A stretch of 64,000 bases of DNA. It comes from Phycomyces blakesleeanus NRRL 1555(-) (taxonomy: Eukaryota > Mucoromycota > Mucoromycetes > Mucorales > Phycomycetaceae). A program made the position numbers and the translations under genes. The notes under the pieces were generated by a model. The model was not told the origin of the DNA. It saw only the letters and a list, made by a program, of their open reading frames with translations, and ran no database searches. Shown here piece after piece: positions 35,592 through 48,740 of the stretch; within the stretch, counting starts at the first letter, position 1; each line of letters starts with the position of its first letter. Location of the stretch: the NCBI RefSeq assembly GCF_001638985.1, contig NW_017265147.1, positions 279,545 through 343,544 on the forward strand, in the 5' to 3' direction.

Positions 35592-37029
35592 GCTTAAGTT
35601 TTTTTTAGCTATAAGCAGTGAGTTGAAAAGAAAAGGTGATAGTTTAGACAAGTAGAATAAGAGCGATTTGAGTTTGAGAAAGGCAACGATTTATTACAAG
35701 CAATTGATAGCTATTTATATGAAAAAGATACAGACAGATGTACAAACAAAACATATAAAAGAAGGGATGCTTATGCACTTATATGTACCTGTCTGCACCT
35801 GTCTGCAGTAGCTCATGTGAACATGATACAGTCTTTTTGTGTCAACACAACAAAACTGTAAGAAATATAAAGATAAAATGAATTGGACTTTAAATCAATA
35901 TTATATATATAAATCTTCATACTTTGCACCGTCTACATATTAAACGTTTTAAAGTATATGATATAATAATATAACTCTATACATATTGCAGATATAGCAT
36001 GAAATTTGGTTAAAGTTCCCGATAACAAAACCCTGTACCAGTTAAAATTATAACTTTAAATATACTCTACAGTAGCTATATAACATCTGAACATCATATA
36101 GTTAATTGGCTCCTTTTTATCAACATTAAAGTAAATGTTATGATACTCAAGTCCATATCATACTTATTATCATTATCGACTAAAACGCGTTTTGATTGAT
36201 GCTGTTATCAAAGGTAAAAATAATTTTAACTGTCATTACTATTATTTACCAAGGGGCATTTTTGACTGAAACCGTACATTTTTGAAAAAGGTGTGCTTTA
36301 ACTTACATCGGCACTTTCAATTACTACCCCTTTTGATCAGTAGTGCTTATCTTGATGATGTCAGTAAAAGAGTATCAAACTATAGCCCTCATTATCTATA
36401 TCTATTTCTTTAAGTTTTATACATAAACAAGAAAATAATGCTATTAGCTAAATATATATTCACTATCTCAAAAATACTATTAGTACAACACAGATAATAT
36501 AACTATGTCTTTTCTACCAATGTGTTTAGACAGTACTACTTTTTTTTAACTGTTAATTATTAGAAGGCTGTTTTTCTTTGCCTTTGGTATTAGAGAGTAA
36601 TTGATAATTTATTTAAAAAAAAACATAAATTATTTGGTTGTTAACTATCCTAAATATACATATATCTCTTTATAAAGCCCAAGGAATATCTAATCGCTCA
36701 CAAGTAAAGAGTACGTATCTGTTTCACCAGTGCTCTTTTAATGGTACCCCCTTGTCAATCAAGAAGTATTTTAACTTACATCATAATTATTAATGAAGAA
36801 GAATCTTTCCAACCATGGGAATTATTTACTGACAGATGTTTCACCTAGCATTGACATTACTGTAATTATTGCTATATCATCACTATGAGAGAGAAAAAGA
36901 AAAAGAGCCGCAAGCATTTTGGTTAAAAAATAAAGAGTATATAAAGATGTCTTTTACATTTAATGAATAGCACCAAAATCCTCTTCGCAGCTTTATTTTA
37001 TATATTACATACGTACCAACCCAACCAAT
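35592..37029. other. divergent intergenic region of element C2
   Basis: This is 1.4 kb between the leftward accessory gene and the rightward transposase. Part of it (around 36850-36910, attattgctatatcat..gagaaa) aligns with 51270-51335 in the shorter copy C2', showing it is an element-internal region rather than host DNA. No gene is seen. Confidence 0.45.
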
Positions 37030-40000
37030 ATGTCTTCTTCCAATGCCAGCCAGCAGAGAGATAGAATATCTACACAGCAATACCAATGTGATCAATGTGT
37101 CTTGTTTTTTGATAACTACCAGAAGCTGCAAAACCACAAGAGAATTCACAGAGGAGATTCAGCAACAATGACTGAAATTGACCAGTCTATTCTGGATGAT
37201 GTTGACATGTACCATGACGAAAATGATACTAGTAATGAAGATGAATCTGTTAGCAATTCAGGTAATGAAAAGAGCTGTAATTGTATTATTTATTTTTTAA
37301 TTACTAAATAATGTATTACAGAATATACTATGGAGTCTATGGAGCTTGATAATACTATTTCATATAAGTGCGCATGTAATTTTGAGGACAGTGAGGGTGA
37401 AGCTCACATTTACAACAGCAGCCAAATCAGTACAAATACTTTTACCAAGGCCGAGTTGATGAGTATTCATCTCTCTCAATTGATGCTACAGCATAGAATT
37501 GCTAGAGCAGCATATAGAGACATTGTTCAATTTATAAACACTGTCATCCGAGACCATGATGATATAATGATGGGTAAAATATTATATTTTCTGTTATCTT
37601 GTACTTTAATTCCAGATCACTAACATGTAGTGATATCGTTTTTTTTAGAACCTGGAGCTAAGATCAGTCATGGCGAAACTGTTGATGCTTTGCTCAAGTC
37701 AAAGTCAAGTGTCAAGGGCCATGAGTATGATGTCTGCTCTAGTGGTTGTCAATTGTATGGCATTAATGACGACCAGGAATCTTGTGTTGACTGCGGCAAA
37801 CCGCGATACAAGACTGATCCCAATCAAAGTCAGACACCAGCCACCAGTATGAAACTTATGTCAGTCGGGGATATGCTTTCTCAAATGTTGGCAGATCCAG
37901 CCACAAGAGAACTCCTCTGCTACAGAGCAAACCGGGAATCTGTAGCTGGTCAGCTAACTGACATTTTTTATAGTGACAATTACAAGCAGTTGGTGCAGCA
38001 GAGCCTGTTCTCCAATCTCAATGATATTGCCATTGGACTTTATACCAATGGGTTTTTAAATCAAAAGAAAGGCAAAAACTCATATACCATCATCCATTGC
38101 ATAATATTCAACCTAGACCCATCTATCAGATAATTAATTAATTTATTACTATTTATTATTATTATTATATTTTTTTAAAAAAAAAAGTTACTAATAAAAT
38201 ACTTAGATATACCAACAAATACCTTTTGCAACTGGCAATCTTGCCTGACCCCAAGAAGCCAACTCATTTGGACTCCTTTCTTATACCCATCATCAATGAA
38301 TTGCGAGATCTTGAGGCACATGGCTTGGCTGTCAAGCACAATGGAGTGGAGCTTTGCAGATCCAAGGTCTATCTGCTGCTTGCTTCTGGCGATATTCCAG
38401 CTGTAGCTGATATGGCCCACATTAGTTCCCATACAAGTTTATTTGGTTGCCGTTTTTGTGAGACCAAAGGCAAATGCCCTACTAACAGATGGCATGGCAT
38501 GTACTTTGATGACATTTCTGTCCAGTTAAGACCTTTGGAAGACTTCAAAGTAGACAACCCTGTAAGTATACAAATGTTCAATTAGCCAGCTTTTTTTCAT
38601 ATTAAATAACTGCTTGTAATAGTCGAAGAACATATACTAGCCGAGCATATATACCCAACTCTCAACCTTCTCTGGATCATCATTTTTTGCATTAGATGAA
38701 CTTCATTTAATTGCAAGAGGGATTGGAAAGCTTGTGTATGACCTGATTACTGTCACCCTCACAAAGGAAACCAAAATTTATTATACCCATCCAGACAATA
38801 CCCTCAATACCACTGAATACCCTTTTCATATACCAAGAGCAGACCTTGTAACAATTGGAAACTGTATCACCAGCTCACAAAAATATATACCCCCCTCAAT
38901 TCAAGGCAGTTTTGACGACGTATTTGCCAAGATCGATAATACTCGCGCAGTTGACTGGCTTGACTTTCTCTTATACCTTGTCCCCACTTTGGTCGTGCCT
39001 TATTTACCAAATAGGGCTGTCAAAACAGCTCTATTATCTCTCGTGAAAGGCTGCGCGCTTGCCTTGCAATAGACGTTGACATCAGAATTGCTTGATGAGA
39101 TGGAGTCGTAAGTTATTATACGTCTCATATATTATCATTACAAATAGCTGATTGTTACTATTTTTTAAATATTAATAATAGATACTTCAAGCACTGGCAC
39201 TCGTTTTTATATAAAAAAGTCCAGAATAATACTCTGTCTCGTAGTGTTTTCCGACCAGTGCAACATTACCTGGTTCATATACCCTATATCATCAAGCAGC
39301 AAGGCCCCCTGCGATGCTACTCCACTCACTCAATGGAGAGAGTAATTGGCATCTTCTCAAAATTGATAAAGTCCAAATCAAAGGGTGGCCGAAATGCCAG
39401 TTTTCTTGTCGAGCAATTTGCAATTCACAATTATACCAGCATGGCAATCAGCATCTGTGATGAAGTCAACCTCATTCGGCCAAAGCCATATGGAAGAGAG
39501 AGCTACATGGACCTTCCTAATGATCCTAGTGATGCGCAGTTGTGGGAGCCGTTTCATCAGTTTGTTAATTTGAATGATGATTTGGTGGAAGGTGTAGGCG
39601 GCCCTAGTGTGAAGGAAGCTTTATTGATATATTACCGGAGAACAACAGGCTTGACTAGCCACGAGTTTGGTGACTCTGTTGTTGTTGTAGCTGCACGTTT
39701 GTGGATGAACTCGACTGTATATTCTCCATGCATGTACCAAAGAAAGAAAAACAAGACCAGCTGTGGCAACCATTACGTGATGTTTACTTGCCCCTATAGA
39801 AAGTAAGTATAATATTTTTTGATATACAATCAAAAGTTGCTTACATTCTATTTATTTATTTATTTTAGCAACCATAATGTATCACTGGAAAAATAATAAT
39901 AAATATACACAGGGAAATTCAGGCATACTATTGTGAATATTCCGCATTTTATTGTGGGGTTTTGCCTATTTCTACTGGTACCAAAGCTGATCTGGTTACA

Positions 40001-40030
40001 TGTGCACAGACCTGCTATCTACAAGTGTAA
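37030..40030 (+). pseudogene. CACTA (Tnp2-type) transposase of element C2
   Basis: ATG 37030 (MSSSNASQQRDRISTQQYQC) opens a C2H2 zinc finger (CDQCVLFF..LQNHKRIH) and an acidic exon. Further exons start near 37321, 37650 and 38210. Motifs are CVDCGKPRYKTD, DIAIGLYTNGFLNQKKG, YLLQLAILPDPKKP, KVYLLLASGDIPAVADMAH, CRFCETKGKCPTNRWHG and, after an intron, HLIARGIGKLVYDLI. The C-terminal part includes RCYSTHSMERVIGIFSKL. This is the same family as the C1 transposase by motif order. A stop interrupts 39070-39072, the junction near 38133 lacks a GT donor, and stops near 39895 precede a last coding-like stretch to 40030. It is non-functional. Confidence 0.75.
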
Positions 40031-41910
40031 GGTTCAATAGCACTAGTGAAGTTGGCGTCAATAGTAATTTTATATCTTTGTATATAATAAAGTACCAAGA
40101 AAACTTTATTTCAAACTTGGTTTTTTGCTGTAATACAATGTTTCCATGTTAAAGGTTAATAATCAGGGACTACGTCGCATGTGTATTGTTGAACTATCCC
40201 TGGGTGAATAGTTAGAACCATGAACATTTTATTGCTTATAAGCCAATCATTAATACTCTTTATTATAAGGTCATAGATTATCTGCTCCCCCAATTACTTG
40301 ATATTCAATTATTATTGGTTTGAATTATAGTTTATTTTTGTATTTATTAGAAAAAATTGAATGATTCTAGGTTGATAGTATTGGAATAATATTATATGCC
40401 TCAGACCGTCTTTACCGGTATCCTTCATATGACTCAAATCAAGCAGTGCTTTATATATAATATTTGTAAACTCTCATATTCAGTAGTTATCTTTGGCACA
40501 GATACTATTTAACATAATAGAAGAGAAGTTAGATATGTATTTAAATATTTACATGTTGTGAGTGATATATTAATTTGAGGATACATACAATATAATGACT
40601 GAAGAAGATAAAAATAAAACTTTGAGAGTTCGAGGCATGGCGTCAAGTATAATTTCTTTAACAATGAAAATAATATAGAGAAGTTAGTTTGAGTGAATTG
40701 GGTGACAGAATATGTAATGAACGTACCCAAAAAAAGTCGATTTATTTGTAGACCTAGATAGTACTTGTCAAGAGTTGATATAACCTTTAGTAAAAAACAT
40801 ATATTAATATACAGTATAAATAATACTATCATACATATTAAGAGAATAAAAGAAGAAGTCTTACCATGTCAATGACGGCACCAAGAGATAGAGATTCTTG
40901 ATTCATTGCGTGTTTGGCAGATGAACATTCATCTGTAATAAAAATTATATTCTGTCAGATAAATATTAAAAGTAAATAAAAGATAAAATATTATCGTGTT
41001 GATGGTCTTGTTTAATTGTAGAGAATATTTTTGGCGATATTGTCTATAAAAAAGAAGGAGAAAAGTCAGAATAATTTTATAGGATGATGACATGAAGTAT
41101 AGTTACTAACCTGGACTAATCTGGATGGCCATTGTAAAGAGAATACATCAGAAGGAAAAAACACGCTAGTATCTATGACAACTGAAATAATAATTATTAT
41201 TTAGTTACATTTGAAGAAAAGAATTGCTTTAAAAAAAAAGAAGATATGTTACCAAAAAAGTTTGCAAATATAGTAAAACACTAAGAGAGTATATATGTAT
41301 CTATGACAACAGAATGTGTTAATCTTGTTGTTGTCTGTGCAGAAGTATTTTTAAGAAGAATGTATCTTACCAGTAAAATTCACAGTTATAACAAAAATCA
41401 GAAAGAGAAAGAAAAGAAAAGAAAATGGTCAATAAGGAAAAATATAGAAAAATATGGAAAAATAAAAAAAAATAAGTAAATAAAATACAAAAAAAACAAA
41501 ATAGGTAATTAAAAAAAATGAAACTCAAAAAAAAACATCCAAAAAGCATAGTAGATATAATGGTGTAGTATCTAAAAGCAATCTTTGTATCAATTTACAC
41601 AGTGTGTGTACAAGAAGTTACTTTAGATATATTCTTTTAACCAAGATCAATCAAGACTAGACATTCTTTTTTTTGGAAATATAAATATACGTTTTTGCTA
41701 CAATCTTACTCACCCTTGCTCACGCACTCTTACAATTATTCTTACTTATACTCACACTTTCTCTCTCTATCTCCCCATCTTTTTCTGTCTTTTATTTTGG
41801 TATGTTTGATAATAAATATAATTGTAGTGTATAATAGAAATTTATTCAAAGAATATAAAAGCATTAACAGTTAATACACATTTGAACTTATATTTTTAAA
41901 TTAATAGAAT
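40031..41910. other. 1.9 kb without a supported gene
   Basis: Mostly AT-rich. A set of short exon-like stretches on the minus strand (41145-41122 starting MAIQISP before GTTAGT; 40930-40866 reading DECSSAKHAMNQESLSLGAV before GTAAGA) could be a small spliced gene. The piece between them, near 41035-40985, runs into a stop, so I do not call it. The right end of element C2 should lie here or further right but was not recognised. Confidence 0.35.
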
Positions 41911-43080
41911 ATGTCTAACCAAAATGAAAGCTATCCCACTTGACGCACTCCTGCTGAGAGAGAGATGACAAACTCTCTTGCCATCTTGCGTTGTGACATG
42001 ACCACCGTCATGAATGACGTTGCTGATATCAAAGCAAAAACTTTGAACACTCCTGTATCTGCTGTTTTGCAGAGTCAGCCAATGGCTTTAGTGCATGCTT
42101 TTGCTCCTGTGAGCATGGAAATGAATGTAGCTGGTTCTCCCACCATGGCTTCTGATGCAAAATCAGTCAACAAAACAAAAGCCTATGTATATATCATACA
42201 TATAGTAAATTATATCTTTAATAACTTACCAAGATTCAATAGAGACTTCTTTGGGACCATTTGTGGGACCCTAAGTTCAAGTCAAAACATTTGGCTGAAA
42301 TTCAAGCCAACAATGGCAAGCCAAGGTGGAACACGGCTGTCAACTTCAACCAGTTGCCAAACACTGAGTTGAAAGAAAACCTCGTTGCCTACTTGGAAAG
42401 AAATTTTGTAGGAGCAGGACTGAGAAAAAGTGATGTTCGTGACTTTGTCTACACAAACTTCACTAGCAGAAAGCGGGCAGCTAATAAGTGTCAGGCTAAA
42501 AAGAAGTCAGACAATGCTCGCAACAGAAGAAGTAGTCGCGAAAAGAAGGTAAGTTATACTTTATTTATTTATTATTTGAATAATTCTTATCTAAGTCGTT
42601 AATTTAAAGCAAAAAAAGAAAACTAATTTAATATTTTCAACAGCACTTGAAACGTCGCAAAACAGCATACCAGTCTAACAAGACTGCTTTGATGACGAGA
42701 TGAAAAGAGATTGCTCTGGTCTCATTATAAAAGAGGCTATGTCTGTTGGTGAGTCAGACGATGGCACTTCGCCTCATGTTTCTTATAGTGGGCTTCGTCT
42801 TTGTCGTCCAGGTTGGAGAAGTGATGAGGTAATTAGTTTTTTTAAAGTTGAAATATTTAATTTAGTTAATATATTATATTGTATTATACTGAATAAAATA
42901 TTAATGTCTTTAATATAGTACAACCACTTCATCACACTTGTTGACAACAAAGTGGTAGCTGATTTAGGCTTAAATAGTCATCAATTGCTGTCATGTGCTT
43001 TTGGCAAAACCATTGAAAGACCAGTTCCTGATGCAATTGCGGCACAGTTTTCTCAGTGGGCTCTTAGAAACGGGCCCTAA
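41911..43080 (+). pseudogene. accessory basic/coiled-coil gene of element C3
   Basis: Exon 1 41911-42186 (MSNQNESYPT, stop at codon 11, then MTNSLAILRCDMTTVMND). GTATAT donor and AG at 42241-42242. Exon 2 42243-42548 reads RLLWDHLWDPKFKSKHLAEI, NLVAYLERNFVGAGLRKSDV and a very basic KKKSDNARNRRSSREKK. Exon 3 from 42644 (HLKRRKTAYQSNKTAL) has a frameshift near 42695 and continues as RLCRPGWRSDE. The last exon from about 42919 ends FSQWALRNGP at 43080. All splice phases fit. The strongly basic centre suggests nucleic-acid binding. It is convergent with the C3 transposase, whose frame ends 124 bp away. One nonsense codon and one frameshift make it a pseudogene. Confidence 0.6.
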
Positions 43081-43203
43081 ATAAAGTTTATATTTTTTGT
43101 TCTTTTTTTTTCATTCATAACGTCTTATACTTTAAATAACTAAAAAATGCATAAAGAGACATTACTTGTTCTTTGTTTTTTATTTAATTATTCTCATAAA
43201 AAA

Positions 43204-46200
43204 TCATAGTGCATAATTACTTATAAAGGCTTCAGACATAGTATTTTTTGGCATAGGAATGACTAGCATTCTTTCTTCGTTCATATCAGTTACATCTACA
43301 GCAGTTGCGACCTCTAAGTGTATGTGATGTACAGGCAAGATGCTGTGATAATTATCAGCAGAGAATTCTGGCAAGCAGATTGCAATACCTTTGTCTCTGT
43401 GTTCATTGTCATTTGTCAAATTATATCATCAGATGTATGCAAAAACATGCTGGTCTTGATATAATGTTGATGCTCGGTGGTTTGGATGAGGAGGCAGAGT
43501 AAATGAATGTATAAAAAGATACTGAATTTGTCCAGTATATATGCTTGAAGTTCAGCCATTGCTGCTATGGAAGAAAGCTTGAACGAGTGACCCGTGCTTA
43601 CCAGAACTGTTGTTCCCAATATATGTTTGGCCAAGGAGATCAATTGATTTCAATTTTGTGATTTGGTTATTTACAAAATATTGTGACAATCTGGCATCAT
43701 GGTAAGAAATGAGATTGGGCATGACATAGACGATTTTATAATAATCTAACAATTGAGGATAATCAATATCACTCATTGTTGATTCTTTTAAGGACTGTAA
43801 AGGAAAGGTGGATGGGGGGAGTGGTTCATTGCCTTTGATAGGTGCTGCTCAACTTAAGGATGAGTCTACAAATTGTTGCAGTTGGAAAGGTTGTTGGTTG
43901 GTTGAAGCATAAGTGGCATAGGTCGTTATAGGTTTGGTCGTAGAGGTAAGTTTTTCGAAAAGAGGAAGGAATGGAATGAGGCTTGGACATGATAACGTAT
44001 TTTGTATGTAATCAGCTTTGTATGCGTCTGCAGTGAATTTTGTCATATAGGTTGTTTTAAACCCGTCTTTTCTGTTTGTTTTGTTATTCTTTAACAAACC
44101 ATTGTATCTCTCAAAACCAAAGAGCGAATAGCCATACACGGGTCCAAAATCACAAATTGTGTCATAAAGATGGAGGTGCAGATGCATGTTGCAGGTGAGG
44201 ACTTTTGGTTCATATGTATCTTCACAAGATTGACAGAATTCTTGTAGATATCTGTGTGCTTGGTCTATTTCGATGAAACTGATTGATGGCTTTACAAGTA
44301 TACAGCATGCTTTTATATAGTGTATCCAGCTATTGAATATATTAGATGGAAGAACTGGTTTTAGAAGCATGGGAGAGTACACCAATACCCAAGACTTCTA
44401 CTCATCTGCTTTCATGTGGGAAAAGCTCTTTCCTATCTTCGTTTTCAGCTTGGTATAGTTGCTGGGCAATATCATTGTTGCTGCAACTGTCTGCATTGCA
44501 AGCAGATCATTGTTTTTCATTTTTTGATTTTTGTCCATGTTTCAATCATTCTCTTTGGCGTTCTCAGAAAAAGATTATGCATGGGATCAATGATTGTTCC
44601 ACGTACTAGATCAAAGTATCCAAGGCGATACAACTGCAACCATCAAACACCATATTCGACCTCCAGCTGCTGCCTTTCTAAGGGTGTACTCGCACTATTC
44701 CACTCCTCAGCATGCACACGGTTTGCTCTATCACTTCGATGGCGCCACTGGTTACAATCAAATCCACAGAAATTGACAGAAGAAGTGCCTGGTAGACAAG
44801 AAAATTGATTGTTGCATTTGTAACAGGCGCATGTGCTGTTGTGCGTGGTGAACTCACTAGTCTTTCTGGCAGCAGGTATATTGCATGCAACCATCAATAA
44901 GGCTGCACGAACTGTTGCACCGTCTGTTTGCTGGTAGGAGGGTATCTGTATTCCAAGATAGAGCTGTATCATTTCGTCAACTAATGGCTTGAGATATTGA
45001 TTGATTTCTTCTGATTTTGGCTCTTTTGGTCCAGGCATGAGGCCAACAAGGATTGTATTTTCTGCGTTAAACTGCTCACTTCTAAGCAGGTTGTTAATCA
45101 CCAGGTAGATAGCACCGCAGGAATAGCTAGTACCATCAAAAGGCTGGAACCAGTCGATGTTTAATGTCAGCATCAATGAACGAGAATGCTCAACAAAAAT
45201 TTCATTGTCATTGTCCTTCAAATCAGTTCAGGCTTCACCATCATAAACATCACACAATGTATCAGTGATCTTGAATTCTTGGTTCCAGTGCATGATCTTT
45301 TGCTCGAAATTGGGACGGAGGAAAAGAATTTTAAGAGCATGTGTGAGAGACTGATATACATAAGACTTTTTTGCGACCAAATCACCAGACAATGATTGGA
45401 CCATTAATTTGCAATTACAGGTAGTATGTGCACCAAGCTTTACGAAATCACAATTCAAAGGAGCAGATACACTTTCCTCATACACCTTGTGGCAATTCTG
45501 ACACACGACAAATCTCTTAATCTCTTTTGTCATGGCTGAGAATCCTGTTATGCTTTGGAGACCAGAAAGTCTCACGGGCAATTGGAAATCCTGCTTGTAA
45601 ATTGACAAGAGCTTGTTGATGAACTTGATTAAGATAACAGCGCCCTTATTGACCACATAGCAGGAAGCAAACATTACTACAAAAGTAGCAATAAACCTGT
45701 GTACCGGATTTTCAGGCATATTTGGGGTGGCAAAAAGATCTATTGTAAAAAAAAAACAAAAAAATTAACACCCCCCCCTTTTTTCAGATTTTTCTTTTTT
45801 GGTTCTTTTCCTTGAATTTTTTTGGGTCTTTTTTTATTAGTTAATTAACACGAACTGACCTTTATTATTGAATTCTTTGACTTCAATCTCAACAATATTC
45901 TCTTCATTGTCTTCACTTTCTTCATTGCCATTGCTTTTTTCGTCATTGTCATTTTCATCACCATCACTGCTTTTGCCGTTTGACTCATTGCTAAAAGCAA
46001 TCTCATTGTCAGAAATTGGGGCTCCTTCCCAAACAGGCGAGCTGGTCTGACCGCCCATTGCTTCCATGGGTCCAGTTTGTTGGTTTGATGTAGCTACATA
46101 TAGAATTCAATTTTTAATTTACTTCTCTTTTTATCACAATTAATGTTTCTTACTTTCAAAATCAATATCCATGAGATTTCTTTGAACAGATACATCTATT

Positions 46201-46310
46201 GAAATAAAACATTATATAAAATAACCAAAATGAAAATGAAAATGAAAAACAAAACATACTTCTTTCACTTCTTTCCAGGTCTTCATATCTTGCTCTTTTA
46301 TTGTGACACT
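43204..46310 (-). pseudogene. CACTA-like (Tnp2/Transposase_21-type) transposase of element C3
   Basis: Exons on the minus strand: a basic/acidic N-terminus (46305-46100; MDIDFE), an acidic exon ending at 45858 (SDNEIAFSNESNGKSSDGDE), then the long exon from 45739. Motifs are VCQNCHKVYEESV, LMLTLNIDWFQPFDGTSYSC, GAIYLVINNLLRSEQF, LVGLMPGPKEPK, ACNIPAARKTSEFTTH, CACYKCNNQF, RGTIIDPMHNLFL (about 44605) and YSLFGFERYNGLLKNNKTNR. The tail to 43204 includes LPVHHIHLEV. This order is typical of a second Tnp2 lineage in fungi, distinct from the C1 and C2 genes. Stops at 45225-45227, about 44641 and several between 44640 and 44390 break it. Confidence 0.75.
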
Positions 46311-46481
46311 AAAGGGTTCATGTAGAGACAAAGCTGTAGCCTTGTTGATTATTGCTGCATTTTGTGCAATAGCACTTCTTATTATAAAGTTCAGAAGTAG
46401 AGAACATGGTGTTTATTTTGTTATAAATGTTAAAATAAAAGGGAAACAAATATTACATTTACTTTATTTGTTCAAACTTTT

Positions 46482-46503
46482 TAATAATAATAATAATAAT
46501 AAT
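46482..46503. repeat. AAT trinucleotide repeat
   Basis: About seven tandem taa/aat units. Simple sequence only. Confidence 0.85.
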
Positions 46504-47149
46504 GATAAAATAATTTGGATGGTTATTATATCTGAGCCAATAGAAAATTACAACATGACTTTATGAACATGTATACTAAAAAACATGCTGAGATGAAAAA
46601 TTGCTCTAAATATCCACATGTAACCATGAACCTTCACACAAGGATATTCAGGATCATTTCTCCAGTGGAAGTTCAGAAAAATAAAGATAGTAAAAATAGA
46701 ATGATGAATAATGGATATGGCAAGGATAAAATATATGAATAAAAATAAGATAAAAATATAATAATAAAGGTACTGATGTTTTGCAGAGATGTTGGCAAGA
46801 TGAATTATGTGCATTGTAGAAGAGAAATGTTACTAGCATGGGAGACCATGATTTCAAATTAGTACAATGTAGATGAATATGTTAACAAGGGAAAAGGAAA
46901 AAGTATTGTGTGTAGAAGGAACAGGGAATGGAAACGAGATTCTTCCTGTGCACGGAAAAATTCTCCTCTTACCACCGAGGGTACAGCACCACATCAACAA
47001 ACCGTTGACGTCAGCCTCTCATAACCGGGACGACACATCACGATAAACCGCCGGACAACCAACTGAGCAGACTGACTTTTCGGTACCGGACACCACGACA
47101 TGGCTAAACGCTGGACTTTTTTATTACACACATGGCATAACTCATGTAA
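46504..47149. other. spacer upstream of tRNA-His
   Basis: No gene. The last 230 bp are noticeably richer in G and C than the surroundings (for example ccgaggg, aaccgccggac, cggtaccggac), which contrasts with the AT-rich transposon flanks. It forms the natural 5' flank of the tRNA gene. Confidence 0.4.
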
Positions 47150-47220
47150 GCCATGATAGTATAGTGGCAGTACGTCGCGTTGTGGCCGCGCTGACCCTGG
47201 TTCGATTCCAGGTCATGGCA
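47150..47220 (+). tRNA. tRNA-His (GTG)
   Basis: The acceptor stem GCCATGA (47150-47156) pairs with TCATGGC (47213-47219), with discriminator A at 47220. The anticodon loop TTGTGGC gives anticodon GTG and the G at position 37 typical of tRNA-His. The T arm CCTGG-TTCGATT-CCAGG carries box B GGTTCGATTCC. Box A lies in TAGTATAGTGGC. There is no intron and CCA is not encoded, as in eukaryotes. TTTT at 47223-47226 is the pol III terminator. A solo LTR starts at 47256. Confidence 0.95.
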
Positions 47221-47255
47221 TATTTTGCGAAATCCAGTATTTTTGGTTGTTGTTG

Positions 47256-47566
47256 TGTCAGACATTATTTTGATGAATCCATAAAATCTGAAGATAGTTA
47301 ACCGCAGTACTTCTTTATGCGCAGTAATATCTTCCTGAGCATTAACCGCAGCATAATGACTATTTCTTTAATTAAATATAAATAATAACTATTGCGGATA
47401 ATGTGCAGTATTAGTTTAGAAAACTATATAAGACAATTCAATTCATATCAATAAAAAGTATCTTTTATCCTCTCTTTGATTTTACGTATACTCCTTGATC
47501 CCCAGTGGGTTTGACCTTTTGACTTTGTTATAGTAAAAGGAAGACCAACCCAGATCGGGAACGACA
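47256..47566 (+). mobile_element. solo LTR, family 3, 35 bp downstream of tRNA-His
   Basis: It starts TGTCAGACATTATTTTGATG and ends GATCGGGAACGACA. It aligns along its whole length with the 5' LTR of the Ty3/gypsy element at 57699-58060, sharing gaccgcag/taaccgcag repeats, gtttagaaaactatataaga and tccccagtgggtttgacc. It is about 50 bp shorter through internal deletions. The flanks gttg (47252-47255) and gttg (47567-47570) form a probable 4-bp duplication; the site is a TTG-rich tract, so the exact length is ambiguous. The orientation is the same as the tRNA. Confidence 0.88.
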
Positions 47567-48740
47567 GTTGTAATGTCATGCTCAAATTCTTGTCAAGTTG
47601 TCAGGTCTCGATCTAGTATTTCTTTTCTGGCACTTGTAACTAAGTCGCAGAATTAATACCGCTGGGGTTTGTTAAGTTTTTATGAATAGTTTTTAGATAA
47701 GAATAAAGATGATTTTTATAGAATGTAATTCTTGACTATTTATACAAAACGATTGTTGTTTTTGGGCTAAAAGAATATCTACAATAATATGTCTTAGATG
47801 GTAGTTATCCAGTAATATCTCTACAAGTATATCCCTCATCTCCAACATGTAAAACATAGACAAAAGACCAATTGCCAAAGTCAAGATCTTTTATCCTAAA
47901 CAGTAAACTTTTACTGATTACTTATAACTACTAATTTTGTTCACGGATGTTGACTCTGACACTTTTTATTAATATGACTTGAATTGTCTTATATAATTTG
48001 CTAAACTAATACTGCTCATTATCCACAGTAGTTTTATATTATATTTAAATAAAAGAAGAGTCATTATATTGTGGTTAATACTCAGGAAAATGTTACTGTG
48101 CATAAAGAGGTACTGCAGTTAACCATTTTCAGCTTTTATGGATTTATCAAAAGAATATCTGACAGTTGTCAAGTCTGAACTGGGTATATCTTTCTATTAT
48201 TTTAACTTATATAAGTTTTGATAATAGATCACCACCAACTAGAACGTTGTAAATAAATAAGAACAGATAGAAATATAAAGAATTGAATCCTTTTTTATTG
48301 ATATAAATCTTGAAATATGTATACAGATTTCTTAAAAGTAAAACTATCTAATCTAATTATTTCACTCAAAACATATTGGTTTTATTTTTATAGAAGGCAA
48401 TATAATATGTCTTAGTTAACAAAATGGAAAATCAATTCATATAACATTGAAAGTATATGTTAAAAAGAATAACCAATTAGATATCTTACTTAAGAATTTC
48501 TATTTACGATTTCAACTCTGACATCATTTCCAATCTGGATTGTTATCTTGTTAAGTCTCAATCTGGTATTTCTTTTCTGGCACATGTAATCAATAAGTTT
48601 AAATTCTCAAAACTGAAAGCAGTCTTGTATTCACCAGACTTCCTAATATGTTTTTGGTTCAACACATTCTATTATTATTATTGTTTTTTTTTCAGATATA
48701 ACTTTCCTTTTCTCTATACTTTTATCTAAAAATACAACAT
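47567..48740. other. spacer containing a degenerate LTR-like relic
   Basis: No gene. Phrases of the family 3 LTR recur here in inverted and direct form (for example around 48000-48180: tactgctcattatccacagtag, aagaggtactgcagttaacc, gacagttgtcaagtctg). That suggests one or two much older relatives of the family 3 LTR in the opposite orientation. The ends are too diverged to place. Confidence 0.4.

Noticed and set aside
36881..36895. CACTATGAG as the left terminus of a separate transposon carrying the C2 transposase
   Set aside because: The same region aligns inside the shorter copy C2' near 51290, so it is internal to the element, and no inverted partner was found.
40864..41145. Small spliced minus-strand gene starting MAIQISP
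   Set aside because: Two exon-like pieces have good donors, but the exon between them meets a stop and has no donor.
47150..47220. tRNA pseudogene made by the nearby retroelement
   Set aside because: All stems, the anticodon loop, the internal promoter boxes and the terminator are intact.
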